From positions 83,592-147,591 of the forward strand of contig WOGZ01000053.1 in the NCBI GenBank assembly GCA_009733775.1: a stretch of 64,000 nt of DNA, written 5' to 3'. Below the pieces are notes generated by a model that worked only from the letters and a program-made list of their open reading frames with translations, made no database searches and was not told where the DNA came from. The DNA comes from Alectoria sarmentosa. Taxonomy: Eukaryota > Ascomycota > Lecanoromycetes > Lecanorales > Parmeliaceae. Shown here in pieces: positions 13,737 to 28,574 of this stretch. The first letter of the stretch is position 1, and each line of letters begins with the position of its first letter. The translations under genes were made by a program, and so were the position numbers.

Positions 13737-14053
13737 ATTATCGAATATACACTTTTCATCGCATTTGTTAAACGAAGAAATTTCATTTTTACTTTTTTTA
13801 ACTTTTGACGAAACTTTGTATTGTTTTAACGCAACTTTATATTCTTCTTTTCTTATTTTGTTTCTTTTTTCGATAGAAATTCTTTATTTTTTTTCGATTC
13901 GTATTTATCTATTAATATCTCGAACTTTTTTTATAATGTTTTCATCGTCGAATAATTATCGCTATTATTAAAGAATTTCATTTCTTCATTTTCGTTTTTC
14001 AAAACAATAATGTTCTTCAATTTATTAATTTTGAAATCTTTATAACTCTTTAA

Positions 14054-14233
14054 CGCATTAATTAATTTCTTTTTTCTTCATTTAAGCGACGACTTTATTT
14101 AAATAAATGTATTCGATATTTAAATAAAAAGATTTAATATTTACGCATTAATTAATTTTCTCTTTTTTCATTTAAACGACGATTTTATTTAAACAAATGT
14201 GTTCGATATTTAAATAAAAGAATTTGATATTTA
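14054..14233. repeat. 90-bp tandem duplication in element B
   Basis: Two adjacent units begin with ACGCATTAATTAATT at about 14,054 and 14,144 and share an ACGACnTTATTTAAA tract. The period, 90, is a multiple of three. Confidence 0.75.
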
Positions 14234-14390
14234 AATAAACGAATTCGATGTTTAAATAAACGAATTCAATGTTTAAACAATTAAAATAAATGAATTTAAT
14301 ATTTTAATAAATTAATTCAATGTTTAAATAAACGAATTCAATAATTAAATAAATAAATTCGATATTTAAATAAACGAATATATAATAAAC
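14205..14390. repeat. Short minisatellite of TTTAAATAAACGAATTC-like units
   Basis: Seven or more degenerate units of about 20-25 bases built on TTTAAATAAACGAATTCGAT follow directly after the 90-bp duplication, within element B. Confidence 0.7.
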
Positions 14391-15360
14391 GATTTTTTAT
14401 AATAATAATCATTATGTTATTTATAATAAAATTTTTTTTTTGCGAAATCTTCTTTATTATTAACCTTTTTTATATTAATAACGATTTTTTTGAAATTATC
14501 GAATGCTGCTTCTTTTGTGTCGAATAATTAATATTTGTTATAAATAATTCTATAAATTCATTGATTGCGAATTAAGAAAAATGCCTTTACGACTCTTTTT
14601 TTATTCACATAATTTGATTTGAAATATTTCTTAATAAATATAACGAATCATCTTTTAATTCTCTTTTTCGTCGAAAAATCTACTTTTAATATAATTATAA
14701 TTTATATATTTAAAAGATTTATCTTGAATGAGAATAAAAAAAAATTATCGTTTTTATTTAATATATAAAAGAGAGATTCTTTATCGTAATAATATTCGCG
14801 TATTTATAAATTTTTAATTTTTCAACGTTTAATCTCGCGTTTAATTATATTTATAACAAAAAATTTCGTTATTTCGAATGTTAAATTGAAAACAAAATTT
14901 AAAAAAACGATCTTTAAAAAATCTTTATTAATAACAAAAATGATTAAAATGATAACGTCATCGAAGCGTGATTTTCTTAATAATATCGTATTAAAATAAT
15001 AATGTTTATTTTTCGAAATTTTTTCTCTTAAATTAATTACGAAAGAATTATTAATATTTACGATAATAAAAAATATTAATAATTGTTTAATATAAATATT
15101 ATCGCATTATTTGAATATATTTAATTATTTAATGTGAATATTATCGCATAATTCGAATATATTTAATATATGTATTATAAATGAGATTTGAAAATGTTAA
15201 GATCACGAATATGAATTTGAAATAAAATTTCGAGTTTTTGCGATTCGAGCTTCGAATAAAGTTCGAATTTCGATTTTCGAATAAATTTATAATGTATTAA
15301 TATAATAACAAACGCAAAATGTGTATAAAATAAATTATGATATATTAATATAAAAGCAAA

Positions 15361-15590
15361 CGCAAAATCGTATTCGATAATAAAAATTCTTTCGATTAAG
15401 AATTTTTTTTTTAAATAATTTGAGTATATTAATAAATTATTTGAAAAATCTTCGATCGATAAAATCAAAGTTTTCGCAAAATCGTATTCGATAATAAAAA
15501 TCTTTTCGATTGAGAAAGAAATTTCTAAACAATTTAAATATATTAATAAATTATTTGAAAAGTTTTCGATTAACAAAATCGAAGTTTTCG
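15361..15590. repeat. 114-bp tandem duplication in element B
   Basis: CGCAAAATCGTATTCGATAA recurs at 15,361 and 15,475 with matching downstream sequence, including TATTAATAAATTATTTGAAAA. The minus strand is open across both units (15,175-15,576), giving a 38-residue repeat with a FSNNLLIYxNxL core. The period is a multiple of three. Confidence 0.8.
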
Positions 15591-17034
15591 AGTTTCGAAT
15601 AATATGCTTCGTTTAATGTTCAATTTAACAAATAATATAATTAAAATATAATAGTTTTTTGATTTCTTTATAATGCGATCTTTTTTAATACGAAAGATTC
15701 TTTATAAATAATAAATAATTTTTTCGAAACTTTTAACACGAAAGATTTTTTATAAAACATAAATGATTTTTTCGAAATAATAAATAATTCTTTTAAGATC
15801 AAAATAAAAGCAATTTCTTCGATTTTCGAAATCGAAATAAAAGCAATTATTTCTTAAAAAACATTTAAATCTCTTTATTTTCGATATTTTTTTATTAATC
15901 TTTAATCGTATTTTTTATCGTAATTATTTATTAAATTCTTTATTTTATTTAAATTATCGACATTATATTAAACGTTATGTGTCGATTTTCAATTTTTTCA
16001 CTTAATGAGATATTGAATTATCGATTTTTTATCACGCGTTTCTCGTTTTCGAAAGCGAACGATTTATTTATTTATAAACTTCTCAATTTTATATAAATCT
16101 TTAACTTTTGAATCATTTTCATTCGTGATAAAAGTTTATTTTTTTTATTTTAATTTATGATATAAATCTTTTTTTTTAAAACGAGTTTTAATATAATAAT
16201 GAAAATTATCGAATATATTTTTCAAAGCTTGAAAAGATTTAATTTATAAATTAACTTATTGTATTTATAAAGAATTATAAATAATTCGATTTTTTAATTA
16301 AAAAGCTTTGCGTTTTTCAACTCAAATAAATGATATTTTTTATATAATTTAATATAAGCTTTATTATCAAATTTTATCTTTATAATCTTATAATAATTAT
16401 TATAACGTGTTTTTATATCGAATATTATAAAAATAAATGCGTTAAAAACTTTTCAACGATTTTTATTTCGATTATTAATTATGTTAATTTGATTTTAAAC
16501 GATCACGTCGAAAACATTAAATTTTTTATTCAATTTCATTTCATAAATAATTTCGTTTAAAGATTTCTTTATTAAAGCGTTCGTAAAATTATTTAATGTT
16601 TTTCGAAATTATACGAAAAATTTATTTTATAAAACGTTTAAATTATAAACAATGTGAAAACGTAAAGCGATTTCGAAAGTTTGATTGATTCTTTTCGATT
16701 AATCGTTTATTTGAAAATGATAAATTATTAATATAAATAAATCGATGTCGAGCGATTTAAAAATCGCCTTTTATAAATCAAATATGAATTTAAGATCTCG
16801 ATTAAAAATAATCATTTTAAAAAAATTTTAATCGATAAAAGCGAGAAGTAAAATCTTTATTCATTTCATAAATTTTTAAATATCTTTTTCGAACGCTATA
16901 ATAATTCTTTTGTTAAATTTATTTATTAAAATTATTATTATATTAAATTCATTTTTAAAAAATGAAAGTTTCAAAATAAAATCAATGATTATCATATAAA
17001 AAATCAAAAAAAATAACAAAATCGATTTAAGATT

Positions 17035-17215
17035 TTTATAAAAAGCGTGTTTTTTCGTTTGATTTAATTAATATTTAAAATAATGAAGAATATAACGTTT
17101 AAAACGTTTAATTAAATGTTTAAAATAATATAATTTTATAATTCGCTCATAAATATGATAAAATTCTTTACAATTATACTTGTCATAAATCAACTCGAAA
17201 ACTTTTTATTTTAAA
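17035..17215 (-). pseudogene. Element B integrase zinc-binding region relic
   Basis: Minus-strand reading gives FELIYDKYNCKEFYHIYERI, YYFKHLIKRFKRY and, after a stop at a Gln position, LNQTKKHAF. It aligns with element C's copy at 32,475-32,720 and with the Gypsy HHCC domain. The first Cys of the CxxC pair has changed. Confidence 0.78.
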
Positions 17216-18339
17216 CTTTTAAAAATATATAAACGTTTTCGATTATTATATTCATCTTAATCATAAATTAAGTTTTCACGAAAAACAAATTATATATTGA
17301 AAATCTTAACATATTTTCTCGATTTATTGTTCTTAAATCGCTCTCTCTCAACTTTTAAAGATTTTAAAATCTTAAATTATTTTTTATCTTTTTTATATAT
17401 AGCTGCAAACTTGAAATAATATTTTTTCGACATTTTTATAAAAAAAAAGTTATATATAAAAATGTCGTTAAGAATTTTAATGATATTCGAATTAAGTTTT
17501 TTTTCACGCTTGCGCAAAAGCCTCGATAAAACATTTAAAACAACATTTTATTTTCTCGATCTTTATCGAATATCGAAATCAAATTAAAAAACGTATTAAA
17601 AAGTTTTTATAAAACGAAGATTCATTTTGTTTAAAAAAGAGAAAAAAAGAATAATTTATCGTATAATATTTATCGTTATAGAATAATCAATAAAAATAAT
17701 CATTTTCTTTTCGAAACGTTAATTTAATATATATGAAATTTTCTTTAAAATTTATATTAAAGTTGCGATTTTCAATTTTATTAATTAATAACGAAATTTC
17801 GTAACATTGAGCAATTTAAATAAGAAAAGAATTAATTATATATCGATTTTTAAAAAAGAGTTATTTTAAGAGTTTTCAAATATATGATATATTATTATCT
17901 CAAATTTATATCTTTTCGATTTATCAAAATCGATATATGTTTATCGTTTAAAATCATAATAATGAAAATACGTTTTCGTAATCAAAGTTTTTTATAATAT
18001 TTTAAATAATTCAAACTTCTCACTAATGAAAATAATTTTCATGATTTAAAAAAAAAAAATCTTTAACGTTCATTAATAATAAAAGATTATTTAAAAAGTT
18101 TCATTTTTATATATTATAAAAATTTCATAATTTGTGCGAAATAATCGACGTTTTTGCGCAATTAATTCGTTATATTAAAATAAATTTCGAAAGTTTTTAA
18201 ATTTTTTGAAAATCGCATCTTTTTAATGATTATTAATCGTTTTTCGATGATAATAAATTCGAAATCATTAATTCTTTATTTAAATAAAGTAATTAATAAA
18301 TAATTTAAATATGATTTTTTTAATTTAATAACCTTGAGG

Positions 18340-18722
18340 CGTATAAAAAGCGCGAAAATCGTTTTTAAATATTCGAAATATTTTTTCGTAATACGAAAAA
18401 AAATCACAATATTATTAATATAATATCTCGCGAAATAACGATATAAGCGTAAAAATTCGTTTATTTTCCTTTATATATAAAAAATAATTTTTTTAAATCT
18501 CATTGCTACGATATTAAAATGTTCGAATTTTTTATAAAATACGATAATAAAACGTTGACGATGATTCTTTTTAATTAAAAACAAATAAAATTATTTATTA
18601 TAATTAATCACGTTAATGAAATTACATTTTTAAATAAAAATAATAATGTTCTCTTAAAGCGAAATTGAATAATTATTTAAAATAATAATCTTATTTAATT
18701 CTCGAATATTTATAATCATTTT
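18340..18722 (-). pseudogene. Element B reverse transcriptase relic
   Basis: Minus-strand reading gives IINIRELNKIIILNNYSI (family: VVDIRGLNKITxPDNYPLPLQ) from 18,722. The catalytic box is YINN in place of YIDD at 18,411-18,422, followed by VIFFRITKKYFEYLKTIF. It is colinear with the RT of element C at 33,885-34,242. Confidence 0.82.
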
Positions 18723-21700
18723 TTCTTTTCGTTTCGAAGTCTTTTTTGAATTAATATAAACGATTTTATAAATCCTAAAAATCGAAAAGATAAAAGGTGT
18801 AAATTTTATTAATTAATTTATTTTCTCTTATAAATGCATTTTATTAAACTTTTCGTTTATCAATTTCTTGATTTTCGAAATTAAAAAACAAATTTTATTT
18901 TCGAACTTGATAAACGAGAATTATTAATTATTAATAATAAATATTTATAATTATTCGAATTTCGATAAATTAATAATATTTTTAATATTTTTTCAAATTC
19001 GAGGATTTTCTTTTATAAATTTCGTTATAATTTTCACATATTTTTATTTTTTGTAAATCGTGATATCGTTAAAAAGTTTGATTTTCAAAATAAGATTTAT
19101 CTTTACTTTTTTTAAAATTGATTTCGAATTTAATAAATTTGTGAATTTAACAAATATAAATTCTTCGTTTTAAGAAGATTTAATGATTAAAAAATGATTT
19201 TTCAAATTTATAAAATAAACTTTTTTAATTTTATATTTCATTATCGAATTAATTTTATAACGACGAGATATAATAAATAAAAAATCGTTATTATTATATA
19301 TATTAATAAAATTGAATTCAATGTTTATAAAATAAAAATATATATTTTTCATTTTTAATTCGAAAAGAAAATCACGATTTGATAATGATTCTCTTTTTTT
19401 TAAGAAAACGATTATTGTTTTAATTAATTTTAAAAAAATGGTTTGCTTTCTCTTCGCTCGAACGATTTATTGAATACGCACATTATTTTAAAACGTCGAT
19501 TGTATAAATATCGAGACATTTCGATATTTCGTGAAAATTATGCTTTTTTTAAAAAGATTAATAATTACTTTTTTCGAATCAAGAATATTCATTTTTATTA
19601 AAAGGTTTATTTTGAAATTATTAATAACGTATATGTTTTTAATGAACTTAATCATAATTAATTTCTTTTTCGTCGTTTTTTCTTTTATGAAAAAAAAAAT
19701 GATTTATTTATTCGTGAAATGTCGATTGAAATTTATTTCTCGTAGAGTGATTGCGAATTTATGTCTTTTTATGATTAAAAAAATATAAGTCGTTTTAAAA
19801 ACAATTTATTATTTATATTTATAAAACATTTCGTATTTAAACAATTTAATTCAAAAAACGCATTTTTAAAAAAATTGAAAAATTCGATCAAATAATGTTA
19901 AAAACGAAAAAACATTTCGTTCGAAAAAGTAAAAGAAATCATTAATTCAATCAATTTTAATTTTTTAATAATAAATAATTCTTTTATTAAAATCGATTCA
20001 TATAATAACTTTTTGTTTTTCTGCAATTTCTTAAATTTTATTATTTTTTATCGATAAAATTTCGATTAAAAATGTGTATATAAAAGATTATTAAAAGCAA
20101 ATTTCTTTTAATATTTACGATATATTCATTTCTCGCTTATTTTATTAATTATAATATAATAAAAGATAATAACGAATTTAACGTTTACGTCGTTTTTAAA
20201 TTTCATTTTATTTTCATTTTTCGAAGATTTGTTTTCATAAACATCGTGAAATTGTTTTTCATTATTTATATAATAAAAAAAAAGATTCACGAAATAATAA
20301 GCATTAAAATTTTTATAATGTTTTTCGATATTATAATAAATATCTTTATTCGAAAATTTATTAAAATAAACTTTTTGCGAAACGCGAGTTATAAACATTT
20401 TATTAAATTTTTTTGAATTTTTATATCTTAAATTTTCATATTCCGAATTTTCATATTTAAGATTTTCGTATCCTTAATTATTATTATATTATTTCGAAAA
20501 ATAAAATAATTATTTATTTCGATTTTTATAATTCGATCGATTCGAATATTGCAATTAATTTAATTATGCGTTTTCGATCGTAATTATAAACGATTATTTA
20601 AATACTGAAAAATTGTTTTTTAAAATAAATGAATTTGATTAAAATTGCTTTTAAGTTTAAACTTGAATCGACGATTATATATAAGATAATATTTGATTAT
20701 TTTAATTTCATTGATAAAAAATATAAGCTCGTTGATTATAAAAAGAATATATAAAAAAGTTTATATAATTTGAATATAACGGCGTCGATTAAAAAATACG
20801 CGATTTCGATATAAAAAGTCGTGAAAAAAAAAACGATTTTTTCGTATATTCACTTTGTTTTTTTTTTGATGTTGATCTTTTCTTTTCGAATCGATTTCGA
20901 TTATAATTACGTTCACGTTTTTTATTCTTTTCACGATCACGAATTTTTTTATAAATATTCTTTTATTGAATTTTTTTTTATTGATAAATACGATATTATA
21001 ACTTTTTGCGATTATCAAATTCTTTTATAAATTAATGTAAAATAATGTGAAAAATAAGCGATGATATAAAAGCCTGAAGTTCGACGTTTAAATGATTTCA
21101 AATTCAAGTAATTTGAGTATATTCGTTTATGATATTTGTTTAAATTGCATATTTAAATATATTTTAAACGTAATTAATTAAGTCTCGTTTATCATCAACG
21201 TTTATTATAATATAAACTTATTTAATAAATTAATTTAATGTCGAAAACATCGAGATTTTGAATCTTTTTTATAAATAAATAAATGTTTTTTTGAATTTCG
21301 TTTATAATTGCATTATGATATTCTTTTTATTTTGAAAAAAAATGTTTAATTATCAAAAAAGTGTTATTTCACGAAAATAAATAAAAAGATTTACTCGCAC
21401 GATATTCTCTTTTTTGATTATAATGTAATCTTTTATTCGTCGATAAAAGAAATATATTTTTCGATATATATTCTTTTTGTTTATAAAGATAATGTTATCA
21501 ATATTATAAAATTCTTTTAAATTCGAATAAAAGAATCTTAAATCGAAAACACGAAAATTATTTTCAAAATTTTCTTGATTTTGATTTCTTTAAGTTTATT
21601 TAAAAGGTTTTTAAGATTTTTGCGATTTAAAAGAATATATTAAATCGAATATAAATTAAAGATTATTTAAAATAATTTATATAATTTGCAATATTATTTA

Positions 21701-22080
21701 TTATATAACAAAATCTATTTTTGAAAAAATAAAAGATAAAAATTATTGCGTTTTTGATTTTTAAGAAAATTAAGAAAATAAAAATTTAATTATGTTTTTT
21801 TATTCGAAAATTCGATTATTAAGATTGAGAAAATCGATATTAAAGAAATTACGAAATTCGTTAAAATTATTATTATTTTCGATTATTTTATTAAAAATAA
21901 CTCTTTTAAACGATAAAAAAGAAAATCTCAAATTGTTAAAAGATAAAAAAAATATAAAGAATAATTTGAATTTTCGAATTGTCGATGAAAAGAGTGAAAA
22001 CATAAAACGTTTTAATGTGAATATAAATTAACGTCGTTTTTTTTCTTAAAGAATCGAACTTTTCATATCAAGGGTAATCG

Positions 22081-22260
22081 TTTCGTTAAAATAAATAAAT
22101 TCAAATGTGAAATCGTCATTAAATAAATTCTCGAAAATTTCTTCGATAAAATAAATAGATTTAAATGTGAAATTATTATTAAATAAATTTTCGAAAGTTT
22201 TTTCGATAAGGTAAATAAATTTAAATGTGAAATCGTTATTAAATAAATTTTCGAAAATTC
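22081..22260. repeat. Exact 60-bp period tandem repeat, 3 units
   Basis: Units are 22,081-22,140, 22,141-22,200 and 22,201-22,260, differing mostly by transitions. The minus strand is open throughout (22,046-22,276), giving a 20-residue repeat with the core FENLFNNDFTFKFIY. It lies in the 5' (gag-side) end of element B, next to its LTR. Confidence 0.88.
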
Positions 22261-22875
22261 CTTCGCATTTCGACAAAATGATTCTTTTTTAAATAATTAT
22301 TTTGATAAATAAAGCAATAAAAAAAGTATAAGAAATGAATTTTATTAACGATGAATCTTATAATCGACGAAGAATAAATATGTTTTTGTTAAAAATAACG
22401 AGTGCAATTCGTAAATAAGATTTATTAATCGTTTAATTAAAAAATTAAAAAGATGATTTGATTAAATTAAATCGAATTCATACACGCTCGTCTTTGATAA
22501 TAATTCTAATATTTTTAAAAATAAACGATGAACGAAAATTGTTTCGTACAATGTGATTTATTAATTAACGACTTTTTTTATTCAACAAATCTGCGTAAAA
22601 GTGATCATTGATAAAAAAAATTTATAATTGAAAAACAAAAATGATTATCTCACGATTTATGAAATTAATAAAAAAAGTTATTTTCAAAATCTTTTCGATC
22701 AATTTGAAAAATAATTGTTAATGATCACGAAAAAAAATAAAGATTATATAAGCTTTTTAATATATAAAAACAGTTTTTATTAATGTGAAATAAATTTTTA
22801 ATATGTAAAAGGAGTTTTATTGATATAAAGCGAACTTTTAATAATATTAAATATAATTTTAATATTATTATCAAA

Positions 22876-23038
22876 TGCTACGTTTCTAAAAAAAAAACGT
22901 TTTTATAACAAAATTAAAAAAAAAACGAATAACGAATAATAACGAATTATGAGTGTGATAATGATTATTAAGAAAAGCTATCGAACGAAAGATTTGTTTT
23001 ATAAACATTAATGTTAAGCTTTTTATCTTTTCTCAACA
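22876..23038 (-). repeat. Element B LTR, right copy
   Basis: Pairs with 5,120-5,283. It starts TGCTACGTTTCTA, ends CAACA and is followed by TAATT, the 5-bp target duplication. Confidence 0.85.
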
Positions 23039-24899
23039 TAATTTTTTTAAATTTTATATTAATAAATATTTTTTCAACGTATTAAGACGAAAAATTTCGC
23101 GATTTATATTAATTTAAACGAAAAATGCTCGTTTTTAATTTAAATAACGAATTTAAATGACGATCGATAAATTTAATATATTATTAATTAATTTAATTTC
23201 AATGAATTCGAGCTTAAATTACGATCGATAACTTTATTTTATTATTAATTAATTTGCTTTTAATAAGTTTTAAAATTAATAGTTTTTAAAAAAAAATTGC
23301 TCGTTTCGATTTAAATAAGAAATTAAACGACGATTAATATAATTTCGATATATTATTAATTAATTATTTTAACAAATTTTGAAATTAATTGTTTTTAATA
23401 ATTAAAACGCATTTATTAATTAATTTTTAATCGAATAAATACGTTACACGATGAGAATGTGCATTAATTAAATATAATTGCAAAAATTCAAAAGCTGTTT
23501 TCTTCAATTTACGTGACGTTTTTATTAATTAAAATATATAATTTAATTTTCACGATTACGTCGTCGATAAAATTAACGTTTTTAATAAAAATATAATTCG
23601 TTTAAAATTAATGTTTTAATATATCTCGTATTAAGGTTTCGAAATAATATTATTTTATCGATATAATATTAAATCGAATATCTTTTAACGCTTTAAAATT
23701 TTTATAAATTTTTATAATAATATGCTCGCACGAAGTATTTTTATAAAATAAAAATAAAGTTTTATAATTTGAAATAATTTATAAAATAATATGTGTAAAA
23801 CATATTAATAATAAATATTAAACTATTAAACGAACCTCGATCGATCGAATTTATAATTTATTTAAAATAAATAATGAATTATTTGATTAAAATATTATAT
23901 AAAATATAAAATTTATTAAGTTTATACTCGACGACAATCGAATAAAAAAAGTAAAACGAGTTTAATTATTTTAACATAAATACAATAAACTTAATAACGT
24001 AAATATTTAAATAAAATAAATATTTAACGATTTCTATAACAGAAAAGTTTTATCAATTATCGTTATTTTTATTATTCATTTTTAAAATGTGTATATAAAC
24101 AATTTTTCTATTTAATTAAAAACAATTATGTTTAATATATTCAATTTAATTATGATAATAAAATATAAATTTTTTAACATTAACGTCGACTTTAATTTTG
24201 AAAAATAAAATTGATATAATAAATTTTATATATATTATAATTTGAATTTTCATTACAATTAATATAATTAATTTTTTTATTAAAAATGCAATTTTAAATG
24301 TGAATATTTTAAAAAAAAAATTTTAACATATTAAATATTATTCAATTTTCGTAAATATTTTTTAATAGACATTAATTCGTTAATTTTTTTATATACGTTT
24401 CAATTCTTTTTTATAATATTTCACGAATTTTTAAACGTAAATGTTATATTATATTATTTTTATCTTTATTAATAATTTAATTAAGTCGAATAAAATTGAC
24501 GTAAAATTTTATAAAAAATATAAAATTTTATTAAAGTAAATTATATCATTATTTTATATTATTTTATTAATTTAAATTTTTATAAATATCGATTAAATTA
24601 TTCATTATTATTTTATAAAAGTTATATAAATTTAAACATTTTTTTAATTAACGTTTTATTATCTATTTTAACAATTTTTTTTTTCAATTTAAAAAAATAT
24701 AAATTAACTTTAAATTAATAATAAAATATTAATTATAATTAATAATAAACTTGTAATTCATTTTGAAAAATTAATTGTTTTATATAAAAAAAAATTATTT
24801 ATAAAAATAGAAATATTAAAAAATTTAAAAAAATTTAATTTTTTTAAAAATTAATTCTTTGAATTTTTTAATATAAAAGCTTTTATCGATAATAATTAT
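23039..24899. other. AT-rich spacer between elements B and D, no gene seen
   Basis: This is probably continuous with the 1-5,119 sequence before B inserted. It contains a degenerate repeat of about 175 bases: TGCTCGTTT tracts near 23,127 and 23,300, each followed by an AAATAA tract, CGACGAT-like motifs and TATTATTAATTAATT. A partial third match lies near 23,217. I see no coding relic. Confidence 0.6.
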
Positions 24900-25094
24900 T
24901 GTTATGATAATCACGATAAGCATTTATTTTGCCGAGATACTTATCTCGTCTAGCGATTGTACTTGTTAAAAAAATATCTTATTAAGTTAATAACTTAATA
25001 AATTTATATAAATAGCTAATTTTATAAAAAAGAATTAATCAATTTTACATTCATTTTCATGATCACACTTATAAAAGTATATGCATTTATAACA
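24900..25094 (+). repeat. Element D LTR, 5' copy (195 bp)
   Basis: Starts TGTTATGATAATCACGATAAG and ends ATAACA. It aligns without net indel to 42,050-42,244. The differences I read are C/T or G/A transitions. Confidence 0.87.
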
Positions 25095-27100
25095 ATAATA
25101 ACAATATTTATTTAACATAATTATTATCTAATCGACTTTTGTTAAGTTAAAGATCTTCATTAATTAATATAATAATCATTATTAATTGACTTATTAATAA
25201 TTAGTTTATTAATTAATCTTCGATTGTTGAGTGATTTTTTTCGTTAAAACATTTGCTTGTTAATTTGATTATTTCGTTAATTTCTTATAACGTCGTCGTT
25301 CAAATTTGACAATTACGAGATTTTATCAATTTCGGTCATCAATTCAATGATCTTATTAATTTCATTATTCGATTAATTATTAATTATTTTATAAAAAATA
25401 CGTTCAAATTTATTAAAGCATTTTTTTCAATTATAATAAAATAATAATGTGTTCGATCAAGATCATTTTCGTTCGATTCGCTTATCGAATTATAATAAAT
25501 TTAATCAAAAGATTAAATTATTAATCGAACAACGATTAAATTAATAGTTCGTAACTTCGAGACAATTATTACGCAATTATGTCGCCTCTTTGAAAATTCA
25601 CTTTTTATCGAAATTATTTCACATATCTCGTTGATTATTACATTTATTATTATTGATTCGATATTTTCATTTTCAAATATAAACGATTTTATTATCAAAG
25701 CAATCTTTGTTAAAGAGATTATTTATCGTTTATTAATTAATCTTATCAACAATTCTATTAACATAACTCTTATCATCGATTTAAATATATAAATAATTAT
25801 TAATATTATTATAACTTAATACGTTATCGAATATTCGTTATAAATTAAATAATAAAATTTATTTAATAAGTTCGAACTTTTCGAATTTGTTATTATAAAA
25901 GATAATAACGAAAATAAATGAAATATTAATAATTTAAACTTTTTCGATTTTATGTATAACGATAAATTAATTAATAATAAATTAATAATCGAGCATATCG
26001 GCAAAAAGATATATTTTTATAACGTATATTTATTTATTAAATATGTTAAAAATCTTATTATCGTCAAAGATGTTAATTTAATACGAGAAAATTTATAAAT
26101 AAATTTATATAATATAACTTTGAAATAATAAATTGTTGAATTTTTAATTACGAAACGTCGAATTATTAAATTCGATGATAATATAAATAAATAAATTATT
26201 TTGTTTGTCGACAAATTTAAGGAATTTATTATGATAATTATTAATGTTATGTTTCGTGAATATTACACTTTATATGATGTTAATATTCGATATGATTCAC
26301 GTGAATATATTTAAAAGATTTTTCGATTAATTAAAGACGTTAACATGATTTTTATCAAAAATCAATTTAACATTATTTATAATAATATCGATTTAAAATT
26401 TCGTCGAAACATTAAAAAGTTTAAAGAGATTATCACAATTAATTTATATTTCACGAATTTAAATGATTATAAATATAAATGATAAATTTATGCAAATAAG
26501 CATATAAAAGAAAAATTAAATATAAAAATTTCAATTTAATAATTAAATCGACAACCTCAATTTGAAAATAATAAAAATAATTATAATTAATTTCAATTTC
26601 GTCAATAATAATAAAGATAATAAATTATTAATTTTGAACAATAATTTTATAATCGTTAATTTAATTAATTTAATTAATTTTATTATGTTCAACAATCTTT
26701 CATTTCTCGTTAATATAATATTAATGTTTATATTAATTAACAACCTCAATATTTAAACAAAAACTTATCGTAATTAAATTAACGCTTAAGCGAAAATTCA
26801 TTTTAATAATTTTAAGTTATCATTGACTTAAATATAAATAAATTAGATTTTTAATCGTTTTAAGTTAATAATTAATTATAACGTTTGTTTATAATGTTAA
26901 TTACGTTAATTAAATTACTTTATAACAATAATAATAAATTGTCATATCAACAATTTTCTTAAAATAATCGATTTCGTTATTCATAATATTCGCAGCAATA
27001 ACGAACTTATTTAATAAATAAGAATGTCGATGAAAGTTTCGACGACGAATATGATAGATTTATTGATTTTTATCAATATTATATTATCGAAAAACCTGTT

Positions 27101-27397
27101 TTGATATTTGATAAAAAATTTGTTAATTTTGATGAAAATGATTATGATAATATATATAACGTGCATTTCGTTAATAAAAAGATTAATTATATATGTAATA
27201 AATGCGAATCTTGTTTCTCGTTTAGAAATAAATTTTTTAAACATTTACGAAACTCGTGTTCGAAACAAAATTTCTTATCAAAAATAATCTTTAATAAGTT
27301 TGTAATATTTATAATAAATAATATTTATATCGATATTATCAAATTTATTGTTGAATCACATTATAATATTATGTTTAATTACAATTTTAAAAGTTGA
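27101..27397 (+). pseudogene. Element D open frame with zinc-finger-like motif
   Basis: A 98-codon open stretch, unusually long for this block, carries ICNKCESCFSFRNKFFKHLR followed by NSC. This is a C-x2-C-x12-H-x4-C arrangement at 27,194-27,259. Similar CC-H-C/H fingers occur upstream of RT in some fungal Gypsy polyproteins. There is no ATG at the left edge; it is a surviving piece of a larger frame, not a gene on its own. Confidence 0.55.
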
Positions 27398-28356
27398 AAA
27401 TATATTATTTTTAAGATAAGTTTTTTATCGAAATTTAAAATAGAAAAGAGTAAGATGTTTTTAAATATAAATTATAAAATCATTATAAATAATCGAGTTT
27501 ATTTATTGAAATATGTGTTTAAATCAAAAATTAAGAAAATGATTATATCGTTATTAATTAAAGGGGTAAATAATAAGATTATTCGTATTAATAAATATAT
27601 AACGATATCGATTTACGTTTAAAATATCTTTAATGATTTAATAAAAATCGTTTATTTCATTATAAAAGTTTATATTGTAAATAATTTTAAAATTAACATT
27701 TTCATCGATATTAATATTATAACGTTGAAAGAAATGCTCGTGAATTTAAATGTTAAAGTTTTTATTTTAATAAAATGTTAAAAGTTATAAGCTTTTATCG
27801 ATATTATTATTAAATCAAATTTTCATTTTAAACGCATAATTCGTTTTAAATTTATTATTTTCATAATATCGAATATTATCGTTGAAATATTTATTATTTA
27901 TAATAATAAAATCTTTAATAATAAGAATTTTTTATTTGAATTAAATTGCGTTTAAGATTTGAGATTTATCGATAAAATATTTACTCACATCGTCGATATT
28001 ATAATTTTAATAATATAAATTTATAATGTTATAATAACATTAATTCGTTTATTAAAGTAAGTTAAATTAAAGACATTATTTGAATATAAATAAAATAACG
28101 TTTATATGATTAATATTGTTAATATTCATTTTATTATCGATAATGTAAGATTATAAAAAAAGAATTTTATTAAAAATTTTATAATAGCAACAATTGCTTT
28201 TGTCTTATTTTTAATTATTTTCATAATAAAAATCTCGTTAATATTTGAATTCTTATTAAGTTTTATAAAATCGACGATATTTATTAATTTACAATTTAAA
28301 TATGTGTTAGATAATGAAATTATAATTTATGATATATTTAAGATAATCTCTCAAAT

Positions 28357-28574
28357 TGTTATTATAATAAAAGAATTTTGATAAGGTTTTCGATAGAAAT
28401 AAGATTTTTATATTACGAAACGATTTTCTTCATATGCGGAAACAAAAGAATAAAAGAAAATAAAAAAAACAAATCATGTTATTGAGTATGTGATGATTCT
28501 TATATTCTTTATATTAAGAAAATTACGTTATATTAAATATTAAATTATTTAATAAACAATTATAATAATTATTC
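28357..28574 (-). repeat. Element C LTR, left copy
   Basis: Begins TGTTATTAT (TGTTGCTAT in the partner) and aligns with 38,413-38,621, with one indel of several bases near the start and many transitions. The end is approximate. Confidence 0.72.

Larger units (their letters stand above)
5120..23038 (-). mobile_element. Element B: nested-into Ty3/Gypsy LTR retrotransposon (minus strand)
   Basis: A direct pair of about 164-bp LTRs (5,120-5,283 and 22,876-23,038) starts TG and ends ACA. It is flanked by an exact 5-bp target-site duplication TAATT (5,115-5,119 and 23,039-23,043). The span is 17.9 kb but includes the whole of element A (6,420-13,736 plus its 5-bp duplication), so B itself is about 10.6 kb. 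Minus-strand relics read RT (18,340-18,722) then integrase (17,035-17,215), the Gypsy order. Internal sequence is homologous to element C. All frames are broken by C-to-T/G-to-A type changes. At about 10.6 kb it is long for a fungal Gypsy element: some 4 kb lies between integrase and the 3' LTR and is unexplained. Confidence 0.85.
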